Assembly: GCF_000204055.1 (NCBI RefSeq)
Contig: NW_006768830.1
Span: 194,634-258,633, forward strand
Reading direction: 5' to 3'
Source of the DNA: Melampsora larici-populina 98AG31
Lineage: Eukaryota; Basidiomycota; Pucciniomycetes; Pucciniales; Melampsoraceae
Length of the DNA: 64,000 nucleotides
The notes beneath the pieces are model-generated. The model was given only the letters and a program-made list of their open reading frames with translations, was not told where the DNA came from and made no database searches. Numbering within the stretch: position 1 is the first letter of the stretch; every line of letters begins with the position of its first letter. Below, in pieces: positions 1-11,237 of this stretch. The position numbers were made by a program, and so were the translations under genes.

Positions 1-469
1 AGGGCAACTTGATGACTACACTCTTGATGTCTAAACCCATAATCCATAACAACTGAGATCTACCTGTAAGGTATACCCTTACACATTGACATGATTGGAG
101 TAGACTCAACCGTAAAGACAATTGCACACTTTGGTCGTGCAATTGTGCAACCAAGATCACTATCACCGCACCTCAACCACCTCCTTTTTCACCCTACCCC
201 TACTTCTACCCTCCTTGCATCTACATATCTGTTCACCCTGACTACTGTTGTGTAGATAGACGAAAAGATGCTTATAAAAATCTACAAAAGAATGCAAGAA
301 AGATGACCAGTTTTTGATTTGATTGACTGGTTGGAAAAGCCTAGCAGTGTTTAGACTATACTTTTCTTGAAGAATCAAGTTGGTTCTGAAGAAGTAAGAA
401 TAGCAGTAAGTTGATTGATATTTGAAGTCCGTTCTGAGTTAATCAATTTGATGGGAAGAATTGTGAAAT

Positions 470-561
470 GACAGACCGGTTTGAAACTGGGCTACAAAAA
501 AATTGAAATTTTGAAAACCTGGCATTGTTTTTTCGAAACCGGGCGCCAAACAGTGTGATCC
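470..561. repeat. Remnant terminal inverted repeat of the MULE family
   Basis: The stretch ending GGGCGCCAAACAGTGTGATCC closely resembles the right end of the complete MULE at 49875-55990 (GGGCGCCAAATAGTGC followed by TTTCC), and it shares the same upstream accession of CCGGGC/GGGCTAC motifs. By analogy the element would end at 561. No partner end or transposase of this copy is seen to its left, so it is either a solo end or the right edge of a copy that begins before the window. Confidence 0.6.
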
Positions 562-809
562 TATATGTATATTGATAAAGATTGAAGATCTCCAAGATCC
601 CAGTCTTATTTATAGTACAAAAATAGTATTTTTTATCCGTGATTTTCTTTTCAAACCTCAATAACTCAGTCATTTTACATGATAAAGTTTGATAGACTAT
701 ATATTCTTGATCTGTGAATACAGGAGCAGGTGTGTACACATTTATGACATCACATGATGTCATCAGAATTTTGCTGGTTGGACAGGCAAATGGCCCCATA
801 TGATATTAT

Positions 810-905
810 GTTGAAGTCATTTTGAAATCTTTCTGAATCTTCCAGGAATCTTTCATGAAGCCGTGGTAATCTCTGGCCTGCCAGAGCCTAGTATCTGGGG
901 GCTGT
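810..905. repeat. Isolated end of the 23122-24004 repeat family
   Basis: This segment contains a near copy of the 36-bp terminal inverted repeat found at both ends of the element at 23122-24004 (core CTGGCCTGCCAGAGCC, then GGGGGCTGTG). About 60 bp of inward sequence (AAATCTTTCTGAAT and TTTCATGAAG) also matches the reverse complement of 23160-23225. The other end is not visible nearby, so it looks like a fragment adjoining the retroelement that follows. Confidence 0.6.
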
Positions 906-1195
906 GCACAGGCTCGCCCCCCCCAGCCCACAGGGTCTTCCAGAATCTATCCTGGCCAAGAAATCAAACCCTGCACGCCCTGAAGCCGAGTTGATCCATG
1001 AACCTTGAGAGAGGTTGGAGCTCAGGAGGAACCCCCCAGGAGGCCTTCTAGATCTCAAAGCGAGAGAAGGCGGAGGGGGCAGAGTAATTTGGTGCTCAGC
1101 TGAACCCCAGGAGCCCATAGCGGGGGGGACAAGTTGTGTCAACATCTGGGGAAGCATGTAATGATTCAGAGGTCTAGCATACACACCATTATTGA

Positions 1196-2740
1196 TTGTT
1201 AGTAGGGATGGCATTCTTGGCATACCCCAATGTCAGAGTCTTGCAATTATTCAAGGCCGGTAAGTATGCTGAAGGGCAGGCCTTACTCAACCACCTGATG
1301 AACCTCGCACACCCGGGCGCAATGGAAGGTTCAGCCCCTGAGGGTAGTGGCACAATAAACCCGATCCAAGGCGGTAGCGGCATTGCTAGGTCAAGACCAC
1401 AATGGTTGATACAAGAGGACCCCACGCTGAGCTCAAGTGACCTGAGCAACCTCACTTTTGCAAAGCGGCTAAGGCAGAGGGATCCCCTGACAGCCACTGC
1501 AATACACCCCACCCTGAGGTCTAGAGGGGCGGCAGTATCCCAGCATCCAACAAGATCATCCAGTCGACTTCACCCAATCTTTGATCAGCAACCCCAAGTC
1601 GGACAGTTGTCAGCAAACACGGTCACTCACCAGACACCACTTGCAAACGTCTTGAGAGAGCCACCAGCAGGTGTCGCGGAAACAAACATCAAACTAGAAC
1701 TTTGGGAAGAGGCGCAGGTGAAGGTGCTGATGACTTCAAAGAAAGGCAGGCTGGTACTGAAGAAGGGAGATGTGGTAGAAAATGGTCTATACTTGGTGGC
1801 GGATCCTACCAATGAAATGGAGAAAGGTTTAACACCCTTGTCCCCGGTGCTAACACACTGGCTGCGTACCTTCAAGTCGTACATCCCCCTGACTGTATTC
1901 AACCGGGTCTTCCTGATTGACAACCAGCAGGAGTGGAGCCGTAGGAAAGCGCCTTCGGAGCCGAAGATCAAGGACGGAGCATCTTCATTACGGGTCTATG
2001 GCGGAGCTCCCCCTCCAGAGGAACTAACAATGCAATTTGAGCATTGGATTGACGACATTGGCCTCTTCATAAAATATGTGACGTTGGAGGTATGGGAGAC
2101 TCTGGCAAAAAGTTTCAAAGGACATAGAGAGGTGGTAATGGAGCTTTGGGAGTCATATGGATGGATGATAGCACTTTGCTACTGTTGTCGCCTGAGACAG
2201 GGGATGATGCATGAGACCGTGGACAACAGGATCAAGCATTGTAGTACTTTACAGTCAGCAATCTTTGATGAGGCACGCCTGATGGCAGACTCACTGAACA
2301 AACGTGCATACCGGACCAATCCGTACGCGCCAGATGGACCCCTTGCACACCTCAACCCTCTCACAGGCCTGCCAAGAGTAACAAATTCATCAGCAAGCAG
2401 TAGGAAACCGGTAACAGAGGTGAAGGCGTACTCAAAGACCAAGCTGAGGGGGGTAACCAGTACAAGAAAGGACACAGACTGGATCCCTTTTTCAGAATGG
2501 GAGCTGATGAGCCAGGAGCAGAAGAGGGAGGCGAAGCAAGGTATGATCAAAGAAAAATGTATGATCAAAGCGGTGGTTCAAGTCGGTCAAGAGACTACGG
2601 TCAGTATAGAGGACAGGAGCATGAGGGGAGAGAAGACCGTGGGACTCACAAGTGTTGTAGCAGGTCTAGAAGAAGGAGCCCAGGAGGAGGCAGGCAAAAG
2701 AAGCCAGGTAGTGGAGGTAGACATCAGTGATCTTACCTAG
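1196..2740 (+). CDS. Gag-like protein of the YR retroelement
   Basis: An uninterrupted 514-codon frame precedes the RT block, the position of the nucleocapsid-like first ORF in DIRS/Ngaro elements. Visible features: an N-terminal part rich in charged and Ser residues, a central folded-looking region (about residues 210-380) with many aromatic residues (WRRK-type and YGG segments, WMIALCYC), and a charged C-terminal tail. No zinc knuckle is seen. The start is uncertain: the first in-frame residues are MLVGM and either Met could be used. Function is assigned from position in the element; it is the least damaged of the three frames. Confidence 0.6.
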   Translation: MLVGMAFLAYPNVRVLQLFKAGKYAEGQALLNHLMNLAHPGAMEGSAPEGSGTINPIQGGSGIARSRPQWLIQEDPTLSSSDLSNLTFAKRLRQRDPLTATAIHPTLRSRGAAVSQHPTRSSSRLHPIFDQQPQVGQLSANTVTHQTPLANVLREPPAGVAETNIKLELWEEAQVKVLMTSKKGRLVLKKGDVVENGLYLVADPTNEMEKGLTPLSPVLTHWLRTFKSYIPLTVFNRVFLIDNQQEWSRRKAPSEPKIKDGASSLRVYGGAPPPEELTMQFEHWIDDIGLFIKYVTLEVWETLAKSFKGHREVVMELWESYGWMIALCYCCRLRQGMMHETVDNRIKHCSTLQSAIFDEARLMADSLNKRAYRTNPYAPDGPLAHLNPLTGLPRVTNSSASSRKPVTEVKAYSKTKLRGVTSTRKDTDWIPFSEWELMSQEQKREAKQGMIKEKCMIKAVVQVGQETTVSIEDRSMRGEKTVGLTSVVAGLEEGAQEEAGKRSQVVEVDISDLT

Positions 2741-2965
2741 GTTTTGAAATGCATCACAGATTACGCAGCTTAAGTGCCCAAACAAAAATGACTTGAGTGT
2801 CACTTGAACAACACCTGACACCCCTGCAACCCCCTTTTGTGCCTCTCCACCATTGTTGATGGTCTCTAGACCCATGAGTAACGCACTCCCCTATGAGGAT
2901 TGAAGCCATCCAGCACCTGAGACACAGAGAATACGCCAGCGCTGGCCACCGTCCGCGCACCGCAA

Positions 2966-3935
2966 GATGAACATCTTGATGTGGGAAGCAGAACTCCTGA
3001 AAGCTGGTTTGTCAGCAAAGTATAGTGAAATCCCTGTTGGGTTACGGTCAGGTTTTGATCAAGGGGTAGGCATGGAACTCATACCAGGTTTACCGTACTA
3101 CTGTCCCCCAAACCACGTGTTGGCAATGTTGGCTTGAGATAAGATTGAGAAGTCATTCCAGGAGGAACCCAACAAAGGACGGATGTTCGAGCCGTTCACA
3201 AAAGAAGAGGTCCAAAAACACATGGGCATCTTTCAAACAAGCCCTTTGGGGCAGTGGTCCCAGGGAACGGCTCAATGAGGCCAATCAACGACCTGTCTTA
3301 CCCTTGGAATGACCCACTCCTCCTGTCGATAAATGCCGGGGTCAACAAAGAAGACTACGCCACCACCTGGGACGACTTCAAGGTGGTGGCAAGATTCTTG
3401 CGGATAACGCAAGGCCAGCTGGAATGGGCCAAAGCGTACCACCAAATCGCCACGTCACAGAGAGTGTGAGGACCGACCTGGAATTATGGCTAGAGGTGTT
3501 GCACTTGGCCAAACCAATGAGAGTAATCCCGGACTACAAGATCCAGAACATCAACTGGGTTGGCAACGCGTCTACGTTGTATGGTCATGGCATCATTGTC
3601 GGATGCAGATGGGCACAATTCCGGCTTCAGGAGGGCTGGCAGGAAGATTCAAGGCAAGCCCAAGCGCAACATTGCTTGGGCGGAGACAGTCGCAGTGAGG
3701 CTCAGCTTCCTGATGGTGGTGAGGTTGTACAGCGTGCAGGGCAGGCGCTTCCTGATGCTCACTGTTATTTCAGTGACGGAAGGTGCTGTTTGGAATGGGA
3801 AGTCCAAGGATTGTCAAGTGAATCAGGAGTGGGCGCGTCTACAGAAGATGCTGATAGCAAGCCACTGTCAGCGGGAAGCAAGGAGGGTGCAATCCGAGGA
3901 CAACGCAGCTCACTTACTCTTGCAGGGCTGTGATT
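2966..3935 (+). pseudogene. Broken reverse transcriptase/RNase H of the YR retroelement
   Basis: The frame from the ATG at 2966 reads a DIRS-like RT N-terminus (LLKAGLSAKY, then IPVGLRSGF) and then hits TGA at 3135-3137. After that it continues to the motif INDLSYP and TTWDDFKVVA, the conserved fingers region, but only after a one-base shift near 3250 (SP/FGAVVPG). The palm core with the catalytic acidic pair is missing: the sequence passes from AKAYHQIATS straight into an RNase H-like block (DLELWLEVL, WVGNASTLYG, GWAQF-type, IAWAETVAVRLSFL), itself spread over two frames. It is therefore internally deleted and cannot encode an active polymerase. Confidence 0.7.
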
Positions 3936-4077
3936 CATCAAAACATGTGTCAGACGGGATGTGGATCCCGGTTCCAGAGGATCTGACACATCTGTTGCAC
4001 CAGGAGTAGAGGCAGGTGAGTCAGACTGGAGTCAGGGAAGGAGGGATCCGACAATTCTCACCATAAGACCTGTGTAG

Positions 4078-5163
4078 ATGACATCAAACTTACCAAAGCA
4101 CTTTCAAGAGGCAGCAGCCAACACCTCAAGGGCTGGTAGACATTCAGCGAGAGGCAGTTGGGTTGGTTCCACTCTAGCAGGTTATTCATTGGGGGTGACA
4201 AAATTGATCAAGTTCAAAACAAAGACAGATGGAGAATTTGAAGAAATTTGGCCAATCACGGACTTGGAAATCTATGATTTCATAGCTTGGGCTAGTGAAG
4301 GTAAAGGCAAGACGGAGGACGGACCTGCAAGAGTGATAAGCTCGGTAACCATCAAGAAGTATCTGGATGGGATACAAGCCTGGTATAGGGTTAAGCATAC
4401 TTCTCGCCGCTCCGTTGACTCAGATATGGTTAAGACCCTCCTGCAGGCAACAAAACAGTCAGAAGAGCAGAAAGACCTGGTCTCAAACAAAAATCCGATA
4501 ACAATACATCAACTATTTAACTTGGTACCGGGATGCAACAGAAGATCCAAAATTGACAAACTTACCAGTACAGTAGGCCTGGTCATGTTCTGGGGGATCA
4601 CTCGTCTAGGGGAACTCTTGAGGAAGTCAGCCGCAGAAGGAGCTCTGTTGCGGCGCCATGTCAAGTTTGGAACATCAAAGGGTACCCATTTCTTTTGACT
4701 TCCCCCCCGGAAGGCTGAGACAGCCACCCCAGGCGAGGTGCAAGTGATTCACTTGCAGCAGCAGCTACACATCCTCAATCCGGTAACCGTGATCCATTGT
4801 TCAATCCACCGAAATCTTCAAATGTCCCCTGATGACCTCCTATTTGTGTCGTACAAAACCGGAAAATGTGTACCACTGACAAAGAGGAAGTTTCTGAATG
4901 GGGTGGAGAGCATTTGGGGTAGATCAAGCTTGGGTACATGGAGTGGTCATTCTTTTTGGGTTGCGGGGGCATTGCTACGGTTAAACTTAGGTGTGAAAAT
5001 GGAGGCAATAGCGCGGCAGGGGCGGTGGAAGTTGTTGACGTACTTACGTTATTGCAAGCCGTTCCCGCAGGAGGAGATTGATGACTGTAGGAATTTCCTG
5101 GAGGCCATCGAGGACCCTGACTGGGTCTGTAGGTTTGACGCAGGAGAGCTGAACAAGGGGTGA
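4078..5163 (+). pseudogene. Broken tyrosine recombinase of the YR retroelement
   Basis: Two pieces in one frame, separated by TGA at 4696-4698, make a tyrosine recombinase: an N-terminal SAM-like domain (4078 to about 4500) and the catalytic domain. Family members use an R...H-x-x-R...Y set for strand cleavage. Here the first Arg is likely in GITRLGELL (about 4600), the His is in SGHSF (about 4950) and the Tyr is in TYLRYCK (about 5040). The second Arg is replaced by Trp: the codon at 4957-4959 is TGG in HSFWVAGALL where the family has HSFR. The change is one C-to-T step from CGG. Between the missing Arg and the stop this copy should be inactive. Confidence 0.8.
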
Positions 5164-5489
5164 GCAAATGATCAGATTGGGTGACGCAGGAGGAAATAGG
5201 GAGCAATGAATAAGATACCCAATATTCACTGTTGTACACACACCTTAAACAGGAATAAGGTTTGAGCTGAGTAACTCTAAACCAGGGAGCAAATCTGTGT
5301 GGCGTCAAGAGTAAACAAGCAGAGTAGCCACCAGAACACTCAGCGATTGTGCGTGGGGTGCACCCCTTTAGGGCCCAGGACGTTTGTTCCAAGCATTCCG
5401 GGGTTTTGGGAGTTTGGGGCACACGCACACACATCAGTAGGGGGCGGGTGGGCCTGGAGAGGTCACTTACCCAGAGGATGACTTGGTTG

Positions 5490-5545
5490 CAGAGAACCAA
5501 GAATTGGTTTTGTAAAACCAAGCCCTGGTTTTGTAAAACCAAGCC
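5490..5545. repeat. Short direct repeat with internal palindromes
   Basis: TGGTTTTGTAAAACCAAGCCC occurs twice in tandem, preceded by a partial copy. Each unit contains the inverted repeat GGTTTTGTAAAACC, so the stretch could form two adjacent small hairpins. It lies just beyond the retroelement coding region and may belong to its untranslated end. Confidence 0.55.
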
Positions 5546-5967
5546 CTTGGGCCGGGGGCCTTTGTCCCCTGTACCTGCCCTCCTGACAGCGGTAAGGAGG
5601 GCAATGTGGTGGGTTGTTCCAACCCAGAGTGTCCAATGGAGACACAGACAGACCCCCTGCGGGGTCTGGCAGGTCCAAGACCCTCTTGAAGCTCACGTGG
5701 CAAGTGAGAGAATGGATCTTAGCATCATCAACTGATGGACATGTTATTTTATCAGTCTGAGCAATTTCATTATGTTTGTCAACCTGTGTCTTTTACAAAG
5801 ACCATTTCCTTTTGAAGATAAGTTGCTTCTCTGAAATGAATTTCGTAAGGCTGTGTTGTTTCTTTGTACCTATACATACCACAACCCCTGTGTTAGAAAA
5901 TGCAAATTCAATTAACAATATTGGAGTGTATATCAATTTCATCTGACCCTTTGGGTGTAGGAACTAT

Positions 5968-7583
5968 CACTGCGAGGAGAGTTCTGTAACTCAAGCCTGA
6001 GTATGCAGTGTATTACTCAGACTCTCAGAGTGCATACTCAAAATCTGAGTGACAATTTGTCACAGCGCTGACATGTGAGTTCAAAGCAGGTTAAGCACCT
6101 TCAAGTCATGGGTTTTGCCACCCCCCTTCCCCCCTTGTATTAAACTGCCTTAGATAGGCCTTTACATACATACATATGGAAAATTGCCTAGCATACACAT
6201 GTACATTCTGCTCCAAATGCTTGGTTTTACCCCTATTTAAAACCTTGTAAAATACCATACTGCATCACGACAATTATGGTAGGTGTCCGCCTTAAGGCTC
6301 CTTAAGGTCCCTCTTGCAGATCTGTCAAACCTTGGCAAACTGCAGTTTGCTTTCTTTTTGTTTTTTTTTGCAGTCAAACAAAAGCTGCAGTTTGCACCCT
6401 TCATGTTTCTTTTTATGTCATATTTAAGACTTTATCACAACTGACACAACAGACTCAAAAGAACTTTGTTCTGGATCTTCCAATGATCTCATTCATATCC
6501 TTACTCAAGCCAGATCCTTGAATTGATCTTACCATACTATCACTTTTGATCAAAAATCAAGATTAAATTACAAATTTCCTCAAACCTCAACTCAGAACCA
6601 AAATTCCACAACTTGAATCAAATTCAAAGCAAAGTTCACCATCAGATTGATCACAACATTCCTAACATTTACCATTGTTCAGCATTTTAGTCAAAGCAAT
6701 GTTCAACTTATCCTCAAAGTTCATTAGAATCTGATTTCAAAAATAATTGGTTTCATTAAAAAATCAAATCAAATCAAAGAATCTGGTGAAAATCTTGTGA
6801 AAGAAATGGAAAAGAATTTAAAATTTAAAGAACACAAAAAAGTTGTATCTGGGATTCGGTTTTAAATTTGATTCAAAAGCTTGGTAAATCAAAATATAGT
6901 GAAAAGAAAGTTATTACATGATGATACTTAAAGATGAAAGTTTGTTCAAAGTAAAAAGGTTGGACACTCTGTGATTCTATCTGATCAACTGAATTGTATT
7001 TACAAGTATACAAATATGTAATTGTTTTGATTGAAGTGTTGCATTGTTTATATGCAATAATTGATCATTGAAATTAAATCAAAGTGAGCAACAATGACAT
7101 GCAGTGATGAGTTAGTGATTCACAAATACCTGTTGTGATGTCAATGTTGAAGGAGGAGCACACGAGTGCAGGGTACGTTGTTGGATTGCCTGAGTCCAAC
7201 TTGCAAGGGAGAAAATTTTGGCTCCAAAAGGAACCAGACGGGTCCAAACTGCAGTTTGTTTTGGTGGCCTACATGGTACATACAGAGACCTAAGCCGGGC
7301 TACATACCTAATGTACTTTTAGCTATGTGGTATGGTTTAACTCAAGATAAATTCAGTATAAGGGCAAAATGTATAGTAAGTTTTCCGTATGTGTATGTGA
7401 TAGGGCCTATGTAAGTAGTTTAGTCCGAGGCGTGAAAACCCATGACTCAAGAGCACTAAGCGTGCTTTAAAATCACACGTCAGCGATGTGACAAATTGTC
7501 ACTCAGATTTTGAGTGGGCACTCTGAGAGTCTGAGTAATACACTGCATACTCAGACTTGAGTGACATAACTCTCCTCGCAGTG
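5968..7583. mobile_element. Non-autonomous TIR element (CACTA-like termini)
   Basis: The sequences 5968-6078 and 7475-7583 are inverted copies of each other, about 110 bp long with only a handful of mismatches, starting CACTGCGAGGAGAGTT at the outer edge. The inside is AT-rich, has no coding potential and contains the palindrome CAAACTGCAGTTTG at about 6339 and 7244. CACTG termini suggest a CACTA-type (En/Spm) derivative, which duplicates 3 bp. The flanks are TAT and TAC, so the duplication is imperfect and the superfamily is only a guess. A nested origin for the inner part is possible. Confidence 0.75.
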
Positions 7584-7780
7584 TACCTTCCTTAGATATC
7601 TAGGGAATGTTCCAATTTATGCTCAAGCGCAACCGTGTTCTGGCTCCAAGGGACACCGCAAGAGGGACTTTGTTAAGTTAACTCAATCAGGCTTCAAACC
7701 TATTAGGGGTTGGGCGAAAAAGCGACCAACCGGTCGCTAAACGCAGTTCAATCAATGTTCAAATTTTTGGGAATGCCCTC

Positions 7781-7885
7781 AAGATGGCTTGAATGTACAG
7801 CTATTCCAAAAATTTGTTTCTTACTCCAAAGTTTTTTTTTTGCACTTAAGGTTTACACTAAAATACTGTCAATACCGCCCTGCAT
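7781..7885. repeat. Repeat shared with 22660-22740 (inverted)
   Basis: From GTACAGCTATTCC to ATACTGTCAATAC this stretch matches the reverse complement of 22660-22740 over roughly 75-80 bp, with the central block TTACTCCAAAG, a T tract and GCACTTAAGGTTTACAC conserved. The outer TACAG resembles a Tc1/mariner-type end and the Tc1-like gene starts about 270 bp further on, so this could be that element's left terminus. No matching right terminus was found after 9273. Confidence 0.55.
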
Positions 7886-8148
7886 TAGTTCCTGTCCATC
7901 AACCAACAGAAGCTAAAGAAGGCTGCGCACATTAGATTTACCATTTTGCCTCCCTTCCAACACCAAATCTCACCACCCACCACCGCCAAACCTCACCTAA
8001 CACCGCCAAATCTCACGTCCCTATCTAGCCAATCCCCATAGTTTCACCCTCTTACCACTTCTTCTATAATGGTCAGCATTTCTTCCTCTTTGTTATTCCC
8101 CACAACTGTTTCACTAACTCTTCTTTCAATCATGATTGTGATTTAGAC

Positions 8149-9273
8149 ATGAGAGTGAGACCAAGACCAAGATCGGGCAAGTATGATACCAGAATCAAGG
8201 TATTGGCAATCCATTACCTTTGAGAAGGCCTCGCTAAGTTGCAGGTTCAACGCCGGCTGTGATCTTCTGTCAGCGTGCGGACCCTCTCACAATGGAAATT
8301 GTTGTACCCTCAAACATATGCAGTCAGACAAAATCCGGCTGAATATGAAACCCTTGGCCGTGAGACAAGGTTGACTGATGAGGAACGTGATTTCATGCTG
8401 GAAATGGTTGATGAAAACCCTACCTCGTATCTGGATGAACTTCGAGACACCGTTTATTCAAAGACAGGAAAATGGGTTGCTCTTCCAACCATTGACGAGG
8501 ACCTGAAAACCCGTCTCTCACTCAGTTTGAAAAAGACTCGCACTGTTCATCCTAATAAATTGGCCAACCTATGCGCCCAATATTTACATACCGTGAGTGG
8601 TTTGCAACCTGAAACAATGGTCTTCTTGGGTATTTCTTCTTCCTTTGGTTTTGGTATTTGAAAATCAAAGTGCTGATGTTATGTTTTTGATAGATGAATG
8701 TGCCATTCAAGAGATGAGCCTGCAAAGAGAGTACGTTTGGGCTAAACGTGGCTATTGCACAAAAAGGATGCCCTGGACCCAGGGCGGTAAGTGTTATTCT
8801 CTTGGAACCAGCAATATTCCAAGGGGGTGTTTTGCCTATGGCTTGCCAAGAGGGCAGCTTCCTTCAAAAGGACTTTGAAAGCTTCCTTAAACATCAATTG
8901 GTGTGTATTTTTGATTTCTCTACTTGTTTTTTCTCATTTTGAACTTTCTTGGTTGCAGTTTCCTGTCATGAATCCATACCCACAGGCAAATTTGGTTTTG
9001 ATAATGGATAATGCGTGAATGCATCGCGGCGGACAAATGGCTGAAATGGCCGAGGAGAAGGGTATTCGCATCATATACTTACCTCCCTACTCACCTGATC
9101 TGAACTCTTTTGAGAAGGCGTTCAGCGTGCTCAAGTCCCATTTTCGCCAATTTCAATCTCTTCACCGGGCTGCTGCAGATGCAAAAATTGAAACAATTGA
9201 GAACATGACTTGGAAATCTTTCACAGCGCGCCTCATGCATAAGTTATACGCGGTCTGTGGCTATTGGATGTAG
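8149..9273 (+). pseudogene. Broken Tc1-like (IS630/Tc1) transposase
   Basis: A DDE transposase: an N-terminal helix-turn-helix region from the ATG at 8149, a LTDEERDFMLEMV linker, then the catalytic triad in DECAIQE (about 8694), MDNA (about 9006) and the LPPYSPDLNSFEKAFS block, whose Glu completes DDE. Two introns restore the frame: 8630-8693 (splices Asp of DECAI) and 8901-8958. Lesions: in-frame TGA at 8221, 8260 and 9016, and a one-base frameshift near 8770 between the WAKRG and SVILLEPA segments. Each TGA is one C-to-T step from an Arg CGA codon, which fits the family's conserved Arg after MDNA. The TAG at 9271 is the natural end. Confidence 0.85.
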
Positions 9274-10201
9274 TGTCAAATTTTGTACACCTTTCCTTTT
9301 CTACACCCTTTTCTCTTTCAGACTTTTGTTGTTTCTTTTTGCCTTGTTTTTTTTTATCTTTATGAAAGGTCGTTTTTGATCTCTTTTTTGATCTTTTTGA
9401 AAGGTCATTTTGGATATCTTTTTTGACAAGCTTTTTGAGAGCTTGTTGTTTATTTTTTAGAGAGGTTATTTGTTTCCTCTTTATTCCTTTGAATGGTCAA
9501 TTTTTCACTCTATCATCTTCCCAAAGGCCAAATTAGGGTGAAATGAAAGCAGGCTTGGATTTCGCTTCAACAAAAGTGAGAAGAAGTGGAAGTTCTCACT
9601 TCACAAGCCCCTGTGTTTTCTCTAAAGTTCATTTGAACTTGTCAACAAATGGAAATTGAGCACAAAGACTTCACCAGCTAGTGGTCAATGAATTCTGATG
9701 TTTCAAAGAACACCACAAGAGGAAAAGACTGATATGTTGAAATATCAGGATTGTTGGCTCGTGTGACTTATGACCTTCTTGATGGCACTTCTGATCAAGA
9801 ACAGCAAGTGATTGTAACTTATTGCGCTTTTTAAGAAGCGCAGTGGGAGTTGGGATTGTTCAACTCCCTAAAAAACAATGCAGTTTCAGGTTGTATGATC
9901 AACCTGAAACTCGGTGTTTGTGAAGAAAAGATAAGTCAATGGCATTTCATTTTCATACATGTGCTTTAATCTTATGGGGACTATTACTGTACACAACTTG
10001 GAACAATGCGCCTTGGCACTGGGAAAGAACAACAACGGAAGGGATGTAAGATAGAAGGAGTGAAATTGGCACATGTGCCTTAGGATAGTGTGAAAGGAAG
10101 GAAGCACAGATTGGGGATGTAAGATAAAACAAGTGGAATCCAATCAAAAAAAACTTCAACATAAACAATTTGACAAAAACATAAATCATTAGTAGAACAA
10201 A
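9274..10201. other. No gene seen
   Basis: AT-rich sequence with T-rich runs (9290-9500) after the Tc1-like gene and no frame with recognisable protein similarity. It probably contains the 3' flank of the transposon and the 3' flank of the minus-strand gene that ends at 10202. Confidence 0.6.
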
Positions 10202-10966
10202 TCAATCTACATTTTTTGATTTATGAAGAAATCTTGGAACGGCCTTGAATATGTCCTCCGCATGAGCAAAGGGAATGCCCAGAGAGGGCAAGTTGGTAAT
10301 CAAGTATGTGTTGCCGTAAAGCAGGCGTTCAAAGTCTTCAATACCCTTGCCAATTAAAATATCACGTCTTTTCTTCTTTCCTTCATGAATTCCAGCAAAA
10401 ACTAAAAATTTGTTAAACGGTGGATACTCACCACTTGGAACAGGGGATAATCAAGACTGAGCCGGCATGGGAGAGGTGTTTGGATCTGGATGAGGATGAG
10501 CTGGGGACATCATCATGTTGGGAGTGGTGAACGGGTTGAGGCCTGCAATTCCAGGACTGGGGAAATTTTGCCCATAATAGTTATGGTATATTACCGTTCC
10601 AGAGGTTGAGGACACAGATTGGCTGGTAGTTGTGTTATGATGATTTCCAAATCCAAGGAGTTCAGCCTTTTCCGACTCATAGTTGAAAGCATTGATCAAT
10701 TTGAAACCACGATGTGCCATGGGAGGATTGACCTTGTGAACCCCAGGAACACGGCCAGCCTACAAGAGAGATGTGTAAGTGGTAAGAAAATGCATGAATG
10801 AAGATAAGATCATTATAGGTTGAAGAAACTCACCCAGTCATTGGCCCAAGTGCGAATGCAAGCAGTACTAAGGAGCACCACTTGCAATGGGTCCTTGGGA
10901 TTGACTGCAGTAGCAACATTCTAGCCAGCCTTGAAAGTGTTGGCAAATCGGGTCATCAATTTCTTG

Positions 10967-11237
10967 TACAGTCAAACCTGTGCAAATGCATACCTGTGCA
11001 GATGCATAACCTGTGACAATGCATAGAAAAATTCCTAGATCTTGATACAGTCATTTAAGAAAAGCTTGCCCCAAATTCCCCGCCAATTCGCTCGAGTTTT
11101 GCGGGCGATTTAGGGCAAGCTTTTCTTAAATGACTGTACTTTTTACCGCCAAACTAGACAATGGAATTGCATAACCCGTGAAAATGCATAGGAAAAGTCT
11201 TCCACCCAAATTATGCAATTGCACAGGTTTGACTGTA
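10967..11237. mobile_element. TA-flanked MITE inserted in an exon
   Basis: The ends TACAGTCAAACCTGTGCAA and TTGCACAGGTTTGACTGTA are inverted copies. TA at each end is the expected duplication of a Tc1/mariner- or pogo-type element. Repeated ATGCAT-containing sub-motifs (CTGTGCAAATGCAT, CTGTGCAGATGCAT) sit inside the left end. Removing it with one TA restores an uninterrupted reading of DAEKKY followed by KKLMTRF in the surrounding minus-strand gene, so it landed in coding sequence. It carries another MITE at 11046-11138. Confidence 0.85.
11046..11138. mobile_element. 93-bp MITE nested in the outer MITE
   Basis: Ends TACAGTCATTTAAGAAAAGC and its inverse at the other side, about 35 bp of inverted repeat, almost the whole element; TA at both borders. 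A related 94-bp copy is at 40659-40752. The only internal non-palindromic part is a short GC-rich loop. Confidence 0.85.

Larger units (their letters stand above)
1196..5163 (+). mobile_element. Degenerate Ngaro/DIRS-type tyrosine-recombinase retrotransposon
   Basis: Three coding blocks lie in the order gag-like, reverse transcriptase/RNase H, tyrosine recombinase, all on the plus strand. This is the order typical of Ngaro-like YR retroelements, which integrate by a site-specific recombinase instead of a DDE integrase and carry split direct repeats instead of LTRs. I could not identify the split repeats, so the true ends are unknown; the limits given are those of the coding sequence. The pol part is broken by stops, a frameshift and an internal deletion of the catalytic RT core, and the recombinase lacks a catalytic arginine. 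The copy cannot be autonomous. Confidence 0.75.

Noticed and set aside
5349..5735. 128-codon frame after the retroelement
   Set aside because: Overlaps direct repeats and other open frames on the opposite strand; composition driven by repeats.
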